Assembly: GCA_029962745.1 (NCBI GenBank)
Contig: CM057151.1
Span: 1,677,298-1,741,297 of the forward strand
Length of the DNA stretch: 64,000 nt
From: Echinometra lucunter
Lineage: Eukaryota; Echinodermata; Echinoidea; Camarodonta; Echinometridae
Reading direction: 5' to 3'
In this document: piece after piece, positions 42,541-64,000 of the stretch
Layout of the letters: each line of letters starts with the position of its first letter
How positions within the stretch are numbered: position 1 is the first letter of the stretch
Notes under the pieces: generated by a model
Database searches by the model: none
What the model was told of the DNA's origin: nothing
What the model saw: the letters and a program-made list of their open reading frames with translations, nothing else
Position numbers and translations under genes: made by a program

Positions 42541-42914
42541 CGTAGAAAGGGTTTACGGTTCACCATGTGGTAAGTCCTAAGGGACTATAGATAAAGTGGA
42601 TAGAGATGGAGGTGAAATAGAGAGGCGAGAAAGCAGGAAAGTTGGAGGGTAGAGTATCTTTCTGAAAACTGGGTGAAGTCCTAAAAAGGACTGTAAACCA
42701 GAAGAGGTGGGAGGATTGAGTTGGTGAAGAGATGAGGAGGCTTGAGTCGGCAAGTCTTCTTACCTCTCGCTGACTCAAGCCTCCAGTTTTCAGAAATATA
42801 CTCTACCCTCCAATTTTCCTGCTTTCTCGCCTCTCTATTTCACCTCCATCTCTATCCACTTTATCAATAGCCCTTTAGGACTTACAACATGGTGAACTGT
42901 TAACCCTTTCTACG
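42541..42914. repeat. Long near-perfect inverted repeat (foldback), ~132-bp arms
   Basis: The left arm (42541-42672) begins CGTAGAAAGGG and contains AAGTGGATAGAGATGGAGGT and GGAGGGTAGAGTAT. The right arm (42783-42914) is its reverse complement with only scattered mismatches by eye, ending CCCTTTCTACG. The loop holds a second stem, GGAGGCTTGAGTC (42737-42749) with GACTCAAGCCTCC (42773-42785). A direct repeat GATCTACTTAT flanks the unit (42494 and 42918). RNA from either strand would fold into a long hairpin. No protein is evident. Confidence 0.85.
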
Positions 42915-43830
42915 GATGATCTACTTATGTATAAATTGTCCTTGCTAGGATGAAGATTTTTTTAAGACACGGTAGTTCCTTGTGGATCAATGCATGTGTT
43001 GCTTTTTAATTCTTATACATGTATTATCTGTCACCAAAAGCATGTTGATGTATTTCATTGTTGAATCAATGATATGGAAACATGATTTTACTCGTATCTG
43101 AATATGTAAAAATAAATGATTTTTTTTATCTACAGTCTGGACTTCATGTGTGATGTATCTTTTGATTAATCATGTAGTGGAAGGTGTACTTAATGTGTTT
43201 TGTCATGTTGGTAAATGTACCACTTACAAGAATAACAGTGTATTTCTATCTTACACTATATAGACAGTACTTGAATTGTGCAATAGCAGTATAAACTCAT
43301 TAATATAATATCACTGATTATTTCTGGCTATATACCCAACTTACATGTAGAAGAGAACATACAGTTTTTGTTCATGGAAGCATTGCCTTGATGAGTGTAT
43401 TTCATGCGAATTATTCAAAAAATAGCCATTTTAATACAAATAAGTTCCCTGTTAAGAGGCAAAGACAAATTCTCTTTTCTTTTCATCAGTCCAACGTAAA
43501 ATGTTAAGCATTATGATTAAACTACGTAGCATGATTCTTCCCCTTCAAATGAAGTCACTTTACCTCCCTTTCTTCAGTTTCTTGCATACCACATGACAGT
43601 ACTTCTCAATGTAGTTAACTGATAAGCTGCATAATGATCTCACTCTTTAAGATTTCTTGAAGTCTGTAATGATGATCTATAGAAATATCTTCACGACATA
43701 AAGGAATCAGTGGATATTATTACATTTCTAAATAGCTGCTTTTGTTATAAAATCGACAATCCCCAAATCAATCATTTTAATCAGATAACATTAACTATAC
43801 AGCCATTATGAACACAGTTTTACTACATTT

Positions 43831-44862
43831 ATATATATGCAACAATGGAAATTCCCACATGAAAGACAACGCAAGGTCTGGCCACCTCAAGTCTACAACA
43901 GAACTTCGAATATTTTACGAGTAAATATGGTACATGTATAGGCCGTAATGTGTGGCTGCCTGTTCCCTATACTCAAATGGAAGCACTACCCCTTGGTTAC
44001 CACATACTAGCCATTGATGACTTCAAGTCAACCGTTTGACCTTAGCAATAACTCTAGGTCAATTTAACCCAAGATGTGACCCCACCCCCCCCCCCCCCCA
44101 AAAAAAAAAAAATGGGGGATACTTAAAATTGAATCTAAACCAAAAACTTGGACAACTTGAAGTCAACTTATGGTATGCCAATAGTTACATGTACTTCACG
44201 TAAGCTTATTGACCTGAAAGGCAAATCTAGGTGAACTTTGACAAAAGATGGATCATTTTCATCTCTGTCCCCTCTACCCACCCTCTGCAAAAAATATTCA
44301 AATTGAAGCGATACCCTTGGGTTACCAAATACTAGCCCCTTGATGACTTCAAGTCAACTGTTTGACTTAAGACAATTACTCTAAGCAATAACTATTCAAT
44401 AACTGAACAGGCAGCCATACATTACAGCCTATACTGTATTTCAGGGTTCATACACTTTTACATTTTCAAAAATCCATGACTTTCCAGGTCAGAAAAAGGC
44501 AAATTTCCATGACTAATCGAAGCAAAACTTCCATAAAAAGTGCACGGATTAAAAGAGTTCAAAGCTGATCTGAGCACCATGAATGCAGAGCTGGCCGGAG
44601 CGCAAATTTATTAACATGAAAAATATCTTGAATAAATGATTTCCATGACTTTCCAGAAGACACTGACAAATTCCCTGGCTTTCCCTGACTTTTTGCTTCT
44701 GGAAAAAAGAATTTCCAATTCCCTGACTTTCCAGAAATTCCATGACCCGTATGAACCCTGGTATTTGCTCATAAAATTGTCTAAGTTCCATTGTCGACTG
44801 GGGGTGGCCAGACCTCCAGTCGACTTCCATGTGGGTATTTCCATTGCTGCTTATGTATATAG
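43831..44862. mobile_element. Palindromic element interrupted by a MITE
   Basis: The left arm (43839-43970) contains CAATGGAAATTCCCACATG, AGGTCTGGCCACC and GTAATGTGTGGCTGCCTGTT. The right arm is its reverse complement in two pieces, 44404-44441 and 44761-44850 (GGTGGCCAGACCT, CATGTGGGTATTTCCATTG), split by the element 44442-44760. The interior has a direct repeat of TACCCTTGG(G)TTACCA.AATACTAGCC and GATGACTTCAAGTCAACNGT (43990 and 44310). Confidence 0.8.
44442..44760. mobile_element. CAGGGTTCATAC-tipped MITE, copy 1, 6-bp target duplication
   Basis: Tips are CAGGGTTCATAC and GTATGAACCCTG, flanked on both sides by GTATTT. The interior is repeated CCATGACTTTCCAGAA-like words. The opposite arm of the surrounding palindrome shows the uninterrupted site, confirming the insertion. 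The second copy is at 51191-51531. Confidence 0.9.
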
Positions 44863-46316
44863 TGCAAACAGAGGTGATGTGTCGGCATTAATGAACGGAG
44901 ACACAAAAAATGTACACAAAGTCACATTTGGTAACTGTCCAAAGAAATTCTTAATTTAATCTTTCAAATGAAACATGTCACTACTTCAGAAACAATATAT
45001 CTCTCACAAAAATGGTAGTTATCTGAAATAGATGGCAAAGAAATCCAACATTATGACTTATTAATGAACAGCATGAAAGTAAAGAAGATAAAGATAAAGG
45101 GGAATTGTATTGTGACCAATGTATCCAAATAAACAAAATGGTCCAACATTTATATACATAGTAAGATATTACATGTAACATTTGGACAAATTTCTGCGCT
45201 CAAACTGACAGGGTTCTACATGCAATAAGAACACTTGAGAATTAATTTTGTGCTCCATAATAAAAAAAAACTCCCATGTTCCCAATTTGGATGATAAATG
45301 TACTACACACACTGAAGGCTCCATATCTAGTCAACTATCACTACCATTTTTTCTTGGAATGAAATACATTTTTGCTGCACTCTTATTTCATTAGAATTTT
45401 CTGTTAATTTACAGAGCTTTGTAGATCAATTACTGTATGCATCAATACATCACAACTCTTCTAAATAAATTCTAGGTAAAATTACATCACAAAGCTAGAC
45501 AGTCACATAATGGCATATCATTTACATGCACACATTATATACCAACAGAGATGAAAAAGAATTCCTGCCGTACATCTGTAACTTTCTGTCACAATCTACA
45601 CCATAATTCTCTTGATCACCTGTTCACATCCAATAATAATCATATGGTTTAAAGTTTCTCTTATCTTAAGTAAAGATGACCAACATCCAGAGCTGGCATG
45701 AAAAAGATCCTTAAATTGGCAAGTCACATTCAAGGAACACTGCAATAAATCTGACTTCCCCATCTTATACCAATTAGTATTTGGTTTAATAAATTCCAAA
45801 ATATGAAGTTAAAAAGGAAGAAATGAAAATAAAAATTGAAAAGAAAATATTCTGAATGCAGTGGCTTGCACTGTGCCAGAGGTTTGTTATTTACAATATA
45901 GTTCTGTATATCAAAAACTATTTTGATGAGTATGAAGCACTCTTCTCACTTGCTAATAACTTTTACACTAGAGATGCAGAAAACAAAAGTGTGAAAAGTC
46001 GAGGCTTGTCACTTAAACAAGAAAGCCTGTTTCAAGCAGAAATGAAAACAAAATCGAGGTGATAACATATTCTAGAGTGAATTCAAGCACAACTGACATT
46101 TTACTTTTACCCTAAATAATGTTTGACGATATTCTTACGACTGTGAGATGCAGAAAATACACAAACACAGGCTCATTTTAAGATGCATAGATGCATACCA
46201 GTCATGTCAACAGGTCTCCAATGGCTCCCTATGGATTTAGTTCATGCAACCACAATCACTTCTAATAAAACACCTATTGTAGTGAGATAAAGAATGTAGC
46301 TAGGAGAAGCTCCATG
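44863..46316. other. Intergenic / probable SEC61A 3'UTR
   Basis: AT-rich DNA downstream of the SEC61A stop with no supported gene. The part next to 46316 should be 3'UTR. A minus-strand AATAAA is not obvious close to the stop, so the transcript end cannot be fixed. Confidence 0.4.
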
Positions 46317-58313
<11,997 letters not shown>

Positions 58314-58317
<4 letters not shown>

Positions 58318-58500
58318 GACTATTTCTTTTTCTGGAAGTTATTAGGTGTTGAAGAAGGAGTAACCAAGAGAAAAATCTTGGTGAATATGGGTTTTCGGAC
58401 AGGAACCGTCTTGGAGAAAATGATCCAACGTTGAAAGGGCTGGGTCACGTGATAACGTACACGTCGGCATTTAGAGCCTCAGTTTCAGACGTCTTAAAAC
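58314..58500 (-). promoter_or_regulatory. SEC61A 5'UTR/promoter side with ACGT-core motifs
   Basis: The coding start is at 58317 with donor GTAAG immediately after the fourth coding base. About 130-150 bases upstream (58445-58466) stand TCACGTGA and ACACGTCGG, two ACGT-core sites (the second is GACGTG on the gene strand). Such cores bind bZIP/bHLH factors, and SEC61A genes are unfolded-protein-response targets (general knowledge). Function here is inference. Confidence 0.35.
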
Positions 58501-59551
58501 TATGCAGATCACATCCTCTCAACAATCCGAGCCCCCAAGCAAACACACCCCCACACCAAGTCACCAATTTATATTAATCAAGCTTCCAACTCTTTCTTTT
58601 GAGTAAAATATGGCAAGATCTTTGTAATTTAGCGTTATAGGTATTCCAGTCGATTTATATAATCAAATATCTGTTGTGTACTTTACTAAGAAACAATTAC
58701 TGTACGGGCAAAAGACTAACTGTTAGTACTGAATGAAGCCTGCTACATAACTTTTTGTTTCTGAATTTTTGCCAGAGTATCATTTCTTTTTCGTTGTGTT
58801 TTTACGAATATAGGCCTATATACAAGTCTAATTAGCCTGTAATAACTGTACTACTGCTCATAGTTAGATTTCGATGCGGCCGCTTCAACCTTCCTCCTTT
58901 CCCGACCCCTCCCCCCCCCCCCCCCCCCTCTCCTCATGGGGTACTCGGATTTTTTTTTTTTCTTCTTTTTTTTACGGGGGTGTGAGCCCGGGTGTGCAGA
59001 CCTGGACCTTGAACCTTAGCAAACCCATCTTTAGGGGCAAATTCTAAGAAAAAGTATACCCATGTTTAGGTTAGGGATTTCTCGCAAAAGGTATAGACCC
59101 ATTTTCTACGGGTATAATACAATACAAATAAACCACCCATGTTAGGTATTTTGTTGAAAATGTGAACCCATGTTTAGGGATTTGTCGTAAAAACTGGACC
59201 CTTTCTACAAGTATAATTTAAAATACAAATAAACCACCCATGTTTCGGGATTTTTTTTTTAGAAAACGGGACCCATGTTTCGGGATTTCTTGTGAAAAGG
59301 TGACTTATTTGGGCGGCATATCCCCGTATAGCGTACATAATGGAAGTACCCCCCCCCCCCCCCCCCCCCCCATCTAACCCATCGATCAGGAGCCACTTTA
59401 TTTCCACCTCACTGAACCAACTACTCCCACTACGGCTCTGCTTTCAGATTCAATAAAGCCTTTCTTGTTCTCTTTTTGAAAAAGAAAATTGCAGTCTCTC
59501 TAGAACTTGATAAATTGGCACCCGAACTACCCTAAGCCCAACACCCGCCTG
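58501..59551. other. Intergenic DNA with a decayed poly-G/C-bordered element
   Basis: AT-rich DNA to about 58900, then the degenerate G/C-tract element (separate entry). No gene is supported. Confidence 0.4.
58904..59371. mobile_element. Degenerate relative of the poly-G-tipped elements
   Basis: C-tract, then GGGGTACTCGG at the left (compare GGGGTACTCGACC at 18330). The right end, reversed, is a G-tract then GTACTTCCATTATGTACGCT and ATACGGGGATATGCCGCC, resembling the right arm of 18318-18850. The interior has about five 60-65 bp units with CCCATGTTTAGGGATTT and a following GACCC(T/A)TTTCTAC. No matching target duplication was found. Confidence 0.55.
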
Positions 59552-60843
59552 CAGTGGCGTAATGAGCCAAAATATTTTTTTTTTTGGGGGGGGGGGGGCT
59601 CAATCTTTGCGAGGAGCGAAGCGACCAACCCTGAGGGAGTGTAGCGACCGAGCCGGGGTACCCCCCCCCCTCCCCTTCACGATACGGAGCTTTTTCGTTT
59701 TTTCGACTTAAATTCCAGCTTGAGGTCAGTTCAATTTTTATTTTCTCTCCTTTCCAACAAAAGGATTTCATTTTAGTGGGGCGGTAGTCAGCACGCGAAG
59801 CGTGTGAATCACTTTAATGAGCGCGCAAAGCGCGCTCCCTAGGGGGAGGGTGCAGGGAGGGGGGAGTTTCCCCCTCCCGCGCGAAGCGCGGAAGCTCCGA
59901 CGTTTGATGACATGTTTGATGACATGTACTGTTATGGATAAACGAATCTACCGACCGGAAAAGGATATTTTTTCATGAACTTGGAAACATGATTATGAAA
60001 ACATGCAGCCCAAATAATCTTCTTAAGTTTCAAACAAATGCCAGCGTTACACAAAATACTTTATTACTTAATATGATAATAATACAGACAAAGACACTAT
60101 GAAATAAAAAGGACGAGCATGGAGAGGGTGTGATGCGGTGGGGTACCAGGGTTTCACTCCCACAGTGGCGTAGCTAGGATTTCATTTTAGTGGGGCGGTT
60201 GTGAGCACGCGAAGCGCGCTCCCTAGGGGGGAGGGTCCAGTAAGGGGGGGGGGGAGTTTTCCCCTTCCCGCGCGAAGCGCGGAAGCTCCGACGTTTCTTT
60301 GAATTGTTCCTTGTCTGCTCCCTCTCTTCTTACGTTTTCTTACCTTTTTTCTTTTCTCGCTTCTGCTTTTTTTTCCTTCTACTTTTTCTTTCTTTTTTGT
60401 TGGTGTTTTGGAGGAGTGACCGCCCCCATCGTCCCCCCCCCCCTGGCTACGCAAGTGCACTCCCATGGTAAAGGAGTTTTTTGCAGTATTGATGGTTTGC
60501 AACTCTGTAAAAGAACACTATTTGGGACTGCAAACTTAAAGCCCGTGTCTAGTTTTGGTAAATCTAAGAATATTCATTATCAAAGTTTGAATCCATTGTC
60601 AGATAAACAGATAAAACCAAGTGTTAAAATACATTATTATTGATAATATGCGTGTTTTCTGCCGTGCTATGCATGCTATTTGGAAAATTGTTAATGCGTT
60701 AGTTAACAGTAGAAAGGGAGTCTAGGGAGAAGTAATGAAATTCGTGTGATAACACTTATATAAAATTGAAAATAAACCATGGTTGAAATTTATTTGGGGG
60801 GCGCCCCCCCCCCCCCCCCCCCCCCCCCTCCAGTACGCCAGTG
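59552..60843. mobile_element. hAT-like element with 8-bp target duplication, containing a nested copy
   Basis: Tips are CAGTGGCGTA and TACGCCAGTG, flanked by CCCGCCTG at 59544-59551 and 60844-60851. The interior is rich in GCGCGAAGCGCG and GAGCGAAGCGACC hairpin words and G/C tracts. The block 59763-59906 (TTTCATTTTAGTGGGGCGGT...GGAAGCTCCGACGTTT) is repeated in the nested element at 60163-60457. No transposase is recognised. Confidence 0.8.
60163..60457. mobile_element. hAT-like element nested in the 59552-60843 element
   Basis: Tips are CAGTGGCGTAGCTAGG and, reversed, CACTTGCGTAGCCAGG. CACTCCCA flanks both sides (60155-60162 and 60458-60465). The left half shares GGGGCGGT(T/A)GT and the GCGCGAAGCGCG hairpins with its host element. 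Confidence 0.85.
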
Positions 60844-60851
60844 CCCGCCTG

Positions 60852-61687
60852 CCTGCATCCAATGCATGTATTTAGCTAATGGAGTTGAGGAATGTCAAGT
60901 CCATCTCGTTTTATCGTTTCTGTCATTTGGGGAAAAAAGGTGCATGATAAGAGAGGTACATTCATCCATCGTGATATTCTTACTCACTGCACTCTTCAGA
61001 TTAGGTCGAAAAGGCCTATTTCATGAAGATGACCGGCTAATTGCATGGTTGGGGAATTTTACGGTAACCGATGTCCTTAAGTCCTTATACCATACCATAC
61101 TGATCTTGCCAACATCATCCCTGCCATTACCAAGACAAAAAAAAGGATTCAGTTGTCTTTTAGAAAAGTGCAGGGACGACGCCAGGGTATATTGATAGGG
61201 GGCATCATGAGTTTATTTACGTTTTAGATTGGGCCTTTAGGCCTCTGGGGTACCCAGTCCTAGCCCTCTCTTCTTCTTTTTTTATCACTTGAAAAATCAT
61301 AGGGGACGGTCGATCGCCCCTGCCCCCTGGCAGCACCGCACCTGCAAAAGTGCACTGTTAAATAATTTCGGAAACATTTTCATTCATCATGTTGACTGTC
61401 ATCCCTCGACATTCCTCCGTTGATCAGCCTCCAATAGAAGCTCCGTCTCTCTCTTTAATCCCGGGTCTTTGATTCAAAGGTTGTTTTCTCACTGTGATAT
61501 TTTTTTTCAAACATTATGAAAAGGGAAACTTAAACTGTACACGCAAATTACCCGAAATATTTTGTTGTAGGCCTATTTCAGAGAGCTGACTGCTTTAAAA
61601 TGGTTTGTGATACTGCTCGGAAAAAAAACCCAAGAGTGCTCTCAGAAGCAGTAGTGTAAAGATTCAAATATTTGCAGGAATTTGCAC
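60852..61687. other. Intergenic DNA, nothing recognised
   Basis: No gene, inverted-repeat pair or tandem array was recognised in this stretch apart from short homopolymers. Confidence 0.4.
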
Positions 61688-61689
61688 AT

Positions 61690-62140
61690 TAATTAGGGTA
61701 AATTGCCATTTGGTCTACTGCCATTTGGTCCAATCGCCAGGTCTAACATCATTTGGTATAATATCATTTCGTCCATGAACATTTCGTCCAATGACCATTT
61801 AGTCCAATAATCATTAATTATTTTCATCCAATAATCATTTTCGTTCAGTGACCAAGACCATTTTGTATACGACCATGAGGGTCTAATAACCATTTCGTTC
61901 ATTCCGTCCAAATACCACTTAGTCTAATTATCAGTTGGTCCAATTTACATTTGGTCTAATACCCATTTCGGCTAATCCCAGTTGGTCTAATATGGTCTAC
62001 TCGTCAATTCGTCCAATGGCCATAGTCTGATTATTTTCGACTAATGACAGTTGGTCTAATAATCATTCAGTCCAATTCTCAATTTCTCTAACGACAGTTT
62101 GGTCTAATATTCATTTGTCCAATATCCCGACTTGGTTTAA
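61690..62140. repeat. Degenerate ~20-bp minisatellite (CATTTGGTCTAAT units)
   Basis: More than 20 imperfect units of the form CCATTTGGTCTAATNN / CATTTCGTCCAATNN run across about 450 bases. Unit length varies between about 13 and 23. CCATTT(C/G)GTC is the best-conserved core. Open frames across it are a by-product. Confidence 0.85.
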
Positions 62141-62346
62141 TGCTGCAAACAAATATAATTATGTTCTTAGTACCAGGAAGGGATGATAATGATAGTTGAT
62201 AAAAATATCATTAATATTGATGTTATACAGGAATGATGATGATGATAATGATTATAATAATATTATTGTAAATAACAATGATAACACGATGCGAAAGAAT
62301 ATAGGCCTATATTGGTTTTTACAATTCTATGCTGGGGCGTTGATCC

Positions 62347-62349
<3 letters not shown>

Positions 62350-62378
<29 letters not shown>

Positions 62379-62394
62379 ATGGGGGGGGGGGGGA
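62350..62394. repeat. Poly-T then poly-G tract
   Basis: About 28 T followed by GATGGG and about 12 further G, in intergenic DNA. The T-to-G junction resembles the one at 54717-54752 inside the 3.67-kb element. Confidence 0.9.
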
Positions 62395-62831
62395 GGGAAT
62401 GACAGCTTAAGTATCGATGTTCATGTCACAAGCAATTAAGTCATCACATATTGTTGACAAAGATGATATGGCTTTCTTCCAGATAAACAAAAGATTTTTA
62501 GGCTCTTCTTGTAATTCATGAGAATCTATACAATGCTTTGTGATTTTGTTTTGATTCTTGATAAAACATATGAATAAAAAATTTTAAAATCCTGCCTGGC
62601 TGCAAACTTATACGGGCCATTTTCAAATTAAAGGGAAATAGTCTTTTGTAATGATAATTACTTTTCGCTATATACCATTGTCTATAATACGAGCACTACA
62701 CACTGCTTACTCCTAATTTAACTTGAAATCACACTTATTCACTGGCAGGTTCTGAAGACTGGATTTTATTTTTTCGGTTTTTTTTAACGGTGATGTGCTT
62801 AAACATTATATCTTTTGTTAAGTCCGTACCT

Positions 62832-62836
<5 letters not shown>

Positions 62837-62905
<69 letters not shown>

Positions 62906-62911
62906 CTCTCT
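62837..62911. repeat. (CT)n microsatellite
   Basis: About 36 CT units with two CC interruptions. Confidence 0.95.
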
Positions 62912-62995
62912 TCATTTCTAGATGTGCCTGTTACAATGATCAAATGCAAAATGACGCTACAGAAATTACATTTATACTGCATGGTTACTTTTAAA

Positions 62996-63222
62996 GGAGG
63001 CAAGCGAAAAGAAATGGTGCAAATTTCCTGATATCAGTGAATCAAAATTTCTCGACAACATGCCTTCCCACTAATCTGACATCATGAATAACTATATCCT
63101 TGAACAAGGAGGCAAGAGAAAAGAAAGGGTGCAAAAGAGTCCCGAAATCAGTGAATCAAAATTTCTCAACTGCCATGCCTTCCCACTAATCTGACATATA
63201 ACATCATGAATAACTATCCTTG
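62996..63222. repeat. Tandem duplication, ~112-bp unit, two copies
   Basis: GGAGGCAAGCGAAAAGAAA at 62996 recurs as GGAGGCAAGAGAAAAGAAA at 63108. Both are followed by AATCAGTGAATCAAAATTTC-like sequence, GCCTTCCCACTAATCTGACA and CATCATGAATAACTAT. The second copy carries a small ATAA insertion. Intergenic. Confidence 0.85.
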
Positions 63223-63759
63223 AACAGTTCTTTTTCGTATGTCGGAAGTATGTAATCTGAAGATTATCAAAATATGGATTTTAAGATTGTCAACTTTTTT
63301 TTTCACAACTTGAAACCCTGAAGCTGCAATCATACAACCTATAGCCGAATTTTTGAACACATTTAGGCTGTATATTCATATTTTATCATGGGCTCAATTT
63401 TCACTTTGTTTATCAAATAAAACGTACAATATTTCCGATATTTCATTTTCGACAAAAATCACATGAAGTTGGCGGTATCAAACATCGGACATTAATGTTC
63501 AACGCACTGAAATAATGGAAATCAACATTGAGAATAATGCCGAAAACGCTAACAGGGTTAGCCGTATTAGCCGTTATAGATCTGTGCATCAGCAGCATGA
63601 AATTAATGTTGAAACAATTCTTCGTTGTGAAAAGAAAAACATTTTAATTATTCAGATTGTGTAATTGAGATTAGGATTCATGCAAAAACAAGCAAATTGT
63701 CTGTAATTTTTCTGGCAGTGGGGATTAAACTATCCTCTAGCTCCCTAGCTCATGCATGC

Positions 63760-63990
63760 TAGCTAGCTGGATGAAATCTGGAAACCATGACGCATTTGAC
63801 GTCATACTATAAACAAGATGGCGGAGACCCCAAGTCCACCGAAATACGAAATGAAGCCTTGAAGAGCTGAGGAGAGTTAGGAAACTACTACTTGTACTAG
63901 TATTATCTGCCGGTACCCCGCCGGTACCACTGGAGAACTCCACTCCAGTTGTGGTTATCTACTAAATTCTAAAAGAAATGTAAAGTACAT
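63760..63990 (+). promoter_or_regulatory. Promoter-like CpG patch with CRE and AAGATGGCGG start motif
   Basis: A full palindromic CRE, TGACGTCA, is at 63797-63804. Fourteen bases on stands AAGATGGCGG (63816-63825), which combines a YY1-like site with a strong start context. The ATG opens only a 14-residue frame (MAETPSPPKYEMKP then stop at 63862), so it is either a short upstream ORF or part of a first exon. It would belong to a plus-strand gene beyond the window. Inference only. Confidence 0.3.
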
Positions 63991-64000
63991 TTCATATTTA

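Noticed and set aside
61693..61911. ORF with repeated Trp/Asn/Glu motifs
   Set aside because: Product of the degenerate minisatellite; frame is not maintained through the array.

Overview
The window is animal nuclear DNA: GT-AG split genes, long AT-rich introns, many short inverted-repeat transposons, tRNA-derived SINE pieces and long homopolymer G/C tracts. Nothing bacterial, viral or organellar was recognised. The repeat style (SINE type, abundant TTAA- and 8-bp-target elements, G-tract elements) and the deuterostome-like protein sequences suggest a marine invertebrate, most likely an echinoderm such as a sea urchin. That placement is inference.

Four protein genes were reconstructed exon by exon from consistent splice sites and reading phase. 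(1) 2205-4154, plus strand: the last three coding exons of NOPCHAP1 (C12orf45 family), a snoRNP-assembly co-chaperone. (2) 9365-16757, minus strand: a complete 10-exon TRMU/MTO2-type mitochondrial tRNA 2-thiouridylase of 396 residues. (3) 19283-37801, plus strand: a complete 20-exon MTMR14 phosphoinositide phosphatase of 631 residues with an intact CX5R loop. (4) 46317-58317, minus strand: a complete 12-exon SEC61 alpha translocon subunit of 475 residues. TRMU and MTMR14 are head to head about 2.5 kb apart. MTMR14 and SEC61A converge across about 8.5 kb of repeat-rich DNA. The genes serve unrelated housekeeping pathways and no operon-like logic links them.

Layout: 1-2204 holds decayed repeats with a LINE reverse-transcriptase C-terminal remnant. 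4155-8920 is intergenic with a hAT-like element and a TA-flanked element. 16758-19282 is the divergent intergenic region. 37802-46316 is intergenic with a SINE, several nested elements and a near-perfect 374-bp hairpin. 58318-64000 is repeat-dense, with nested hAT-like elements, minisatellites, and a promoter-like CpG patch at the right edge.

The most notable observations are the following. An 87-bp tandem array downstream of TRMU is built from the gene's own terminal coding exon. A 91-bp duplication in NOPCHAP1 copies a splice acceptor. Inverted TTAA-flanked elements bracket MTMR14 exon 12. A family of elements with poly-G tips shows 8-bp target duplications. A 3.67-kb inverted-repeat element with palindromic subterminal motifs fills SEC61A intron 1. 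Several nested insertions have readable target-site duplications. No coherent new multi-gene system was found.
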